From: Malania oleifera
Taxonomy: Eukaryota; Streptophyta; Magnoliopsida; Santalales; Ximeniaceae
Direction: 5' to 3'
Assembly (NCBI RefSeq): GCF_029873635.1
Contig: NC_080420.1
Location: 122,086,719-122,150,718 of the forward strand
DNA: 64,000 nt
Below, piece by piece: positions 63,456 through 64,000 of this stretch; positions within the stretch are counted from its first letter, which is position 1, and the number at the start of each line of letters is the position of its first letter. Below the pieces are notes generated by a model that had not been told where the DNA came from, ran no database searches, and was given only the letters and a program-made list of their open reading frames with translations. A program made the position numbers and the translations under genes.

Positions 63456-64000
63456 GTTTTTTCATTCTTCTTCATCTCAAATAATAAGATCTGTAAGTCA
63501 AATTTTAAGCTACAAAAAAGGATATATAAGTCAATTAATGAGCGATTAGGTCGCAGGCTTAATCATCCGGGACTTGCTGAAATCAATGGAAGGGAAGGTT
63601 TTTGTTCCAATAGTCATTTTACTATTTAAGCCAATTGTTGAAAATTTCAGTGTCATGAACTTGGATGGCAGCACCATGACAAATTCCTGGATCTTTTCTG
63701 AAACTCCTCTATTAATTTTTAGAATAATAATACATGGGTACACATCCTACTTATTTTCTCATCATGGATGCTTTTTCCTTCTCCGAAGCTCATTTTTAGG
63801 CCTAATAAACCCCTGAACTCTTGTTTATTCCAATGTGTCGTAAGCTTTTAAGCTGTAGCTGAAGTTGCTGTGGTTAGGAGAATCGGAATAGCTTTATTGT
63901 TGGAAGCGTTGCTTTCAGTGGCCTGTGCCAGAGGTCACAATGTAATATTCAAAGTGCATTACTTTCATTGTGATGCAGACATTTTGAAAGACATCATATT
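63456..64000 (+). other. ARID gene continuation, exons not resolved
   Basis: An acceptor-like gtcgcag near 63552-63558 opens a frame (LIIRDLLKSMEGKVF...) that soon becomes hydrophobic and unlike coding sequence. I cannot choose the next exon. Confidence 0.35.

Overview
This window is nuclear DNA from a flowering plant, most likely a woody eudicot. It is AT-rich, full of nested LTR retrotransposons and MITEs, and has only two recognisable host genes, both split by GT-AG introns. I cannot name the species.

Host genes. (1) A complete 13-exon gene on the minus strand (start codon 35717, stop 21133) encodes a 591-residue ferroportin-like protein of the plastid envelope (IREG3/MAR1, 'solute carrier family 40 member 3, chloroplastic'). 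All junctions are GT-AG and the phases agree from the transit-peptide exon to the stop. Introns 3 (5.3 kb) and 10 (4.8 kb) are swollen by transposons. (2) The 5' part of an ARID-domain gene lies on the plus strand (61705 to at least 63455) and runs off the right edge.

Layout. 1-7140: decayed Ty3/gypsy chromovirus A (+), its RT interrupted by a 2.4-kb solo LTR, followed by its 3' LTR. 7141-10071: inverted LTR pieces and an LTR-like plus-strand segment. 10298-12195: solo LTR. 12.2-21.1 kb: intergenic DNA with a repeat pair, a hAT MITE and a cluster of four related AT-rich MITEs. 21.1-35.7 kb: IREG3; intron 10 holds a TRIM nested in a hAT-type element, and intron 3 holds a pararetrovirus/gag-like remnant between long direct repeats plus a DNA-transposon-like insert. 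36231-39922: element B, a young deletion derivative of a chromovirus with perfect target-site duplications. 40.0-40.5 kb: RTE-type LINE 3' end. 40.6-45.7 kb: a pile of gypsy LTRs. 45742-47951: copia-type LTR (-), with internal sequence to its right. 49.2-51.06 kb: gypsy LTR (-). 51059-61248: chromovirus D (-), with a complete 5' LTR, gag, PR, RT, RNase H and partial integrase, carrying two nested solo LTRs.

The points most worth following up are these. Element B keeps one frame of 1000 codons despite several large deletions. An LTR segment at 49.4-50.1 kb contains hairpins whose arms vary while their loops are conserved. GTCGAC-centred palindromes are clustered just upstream of the TATA box in LTRs of two unrelated retrotransposon superfamilies. 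IREG3 exon 4 has a duplicated splice acceptor.
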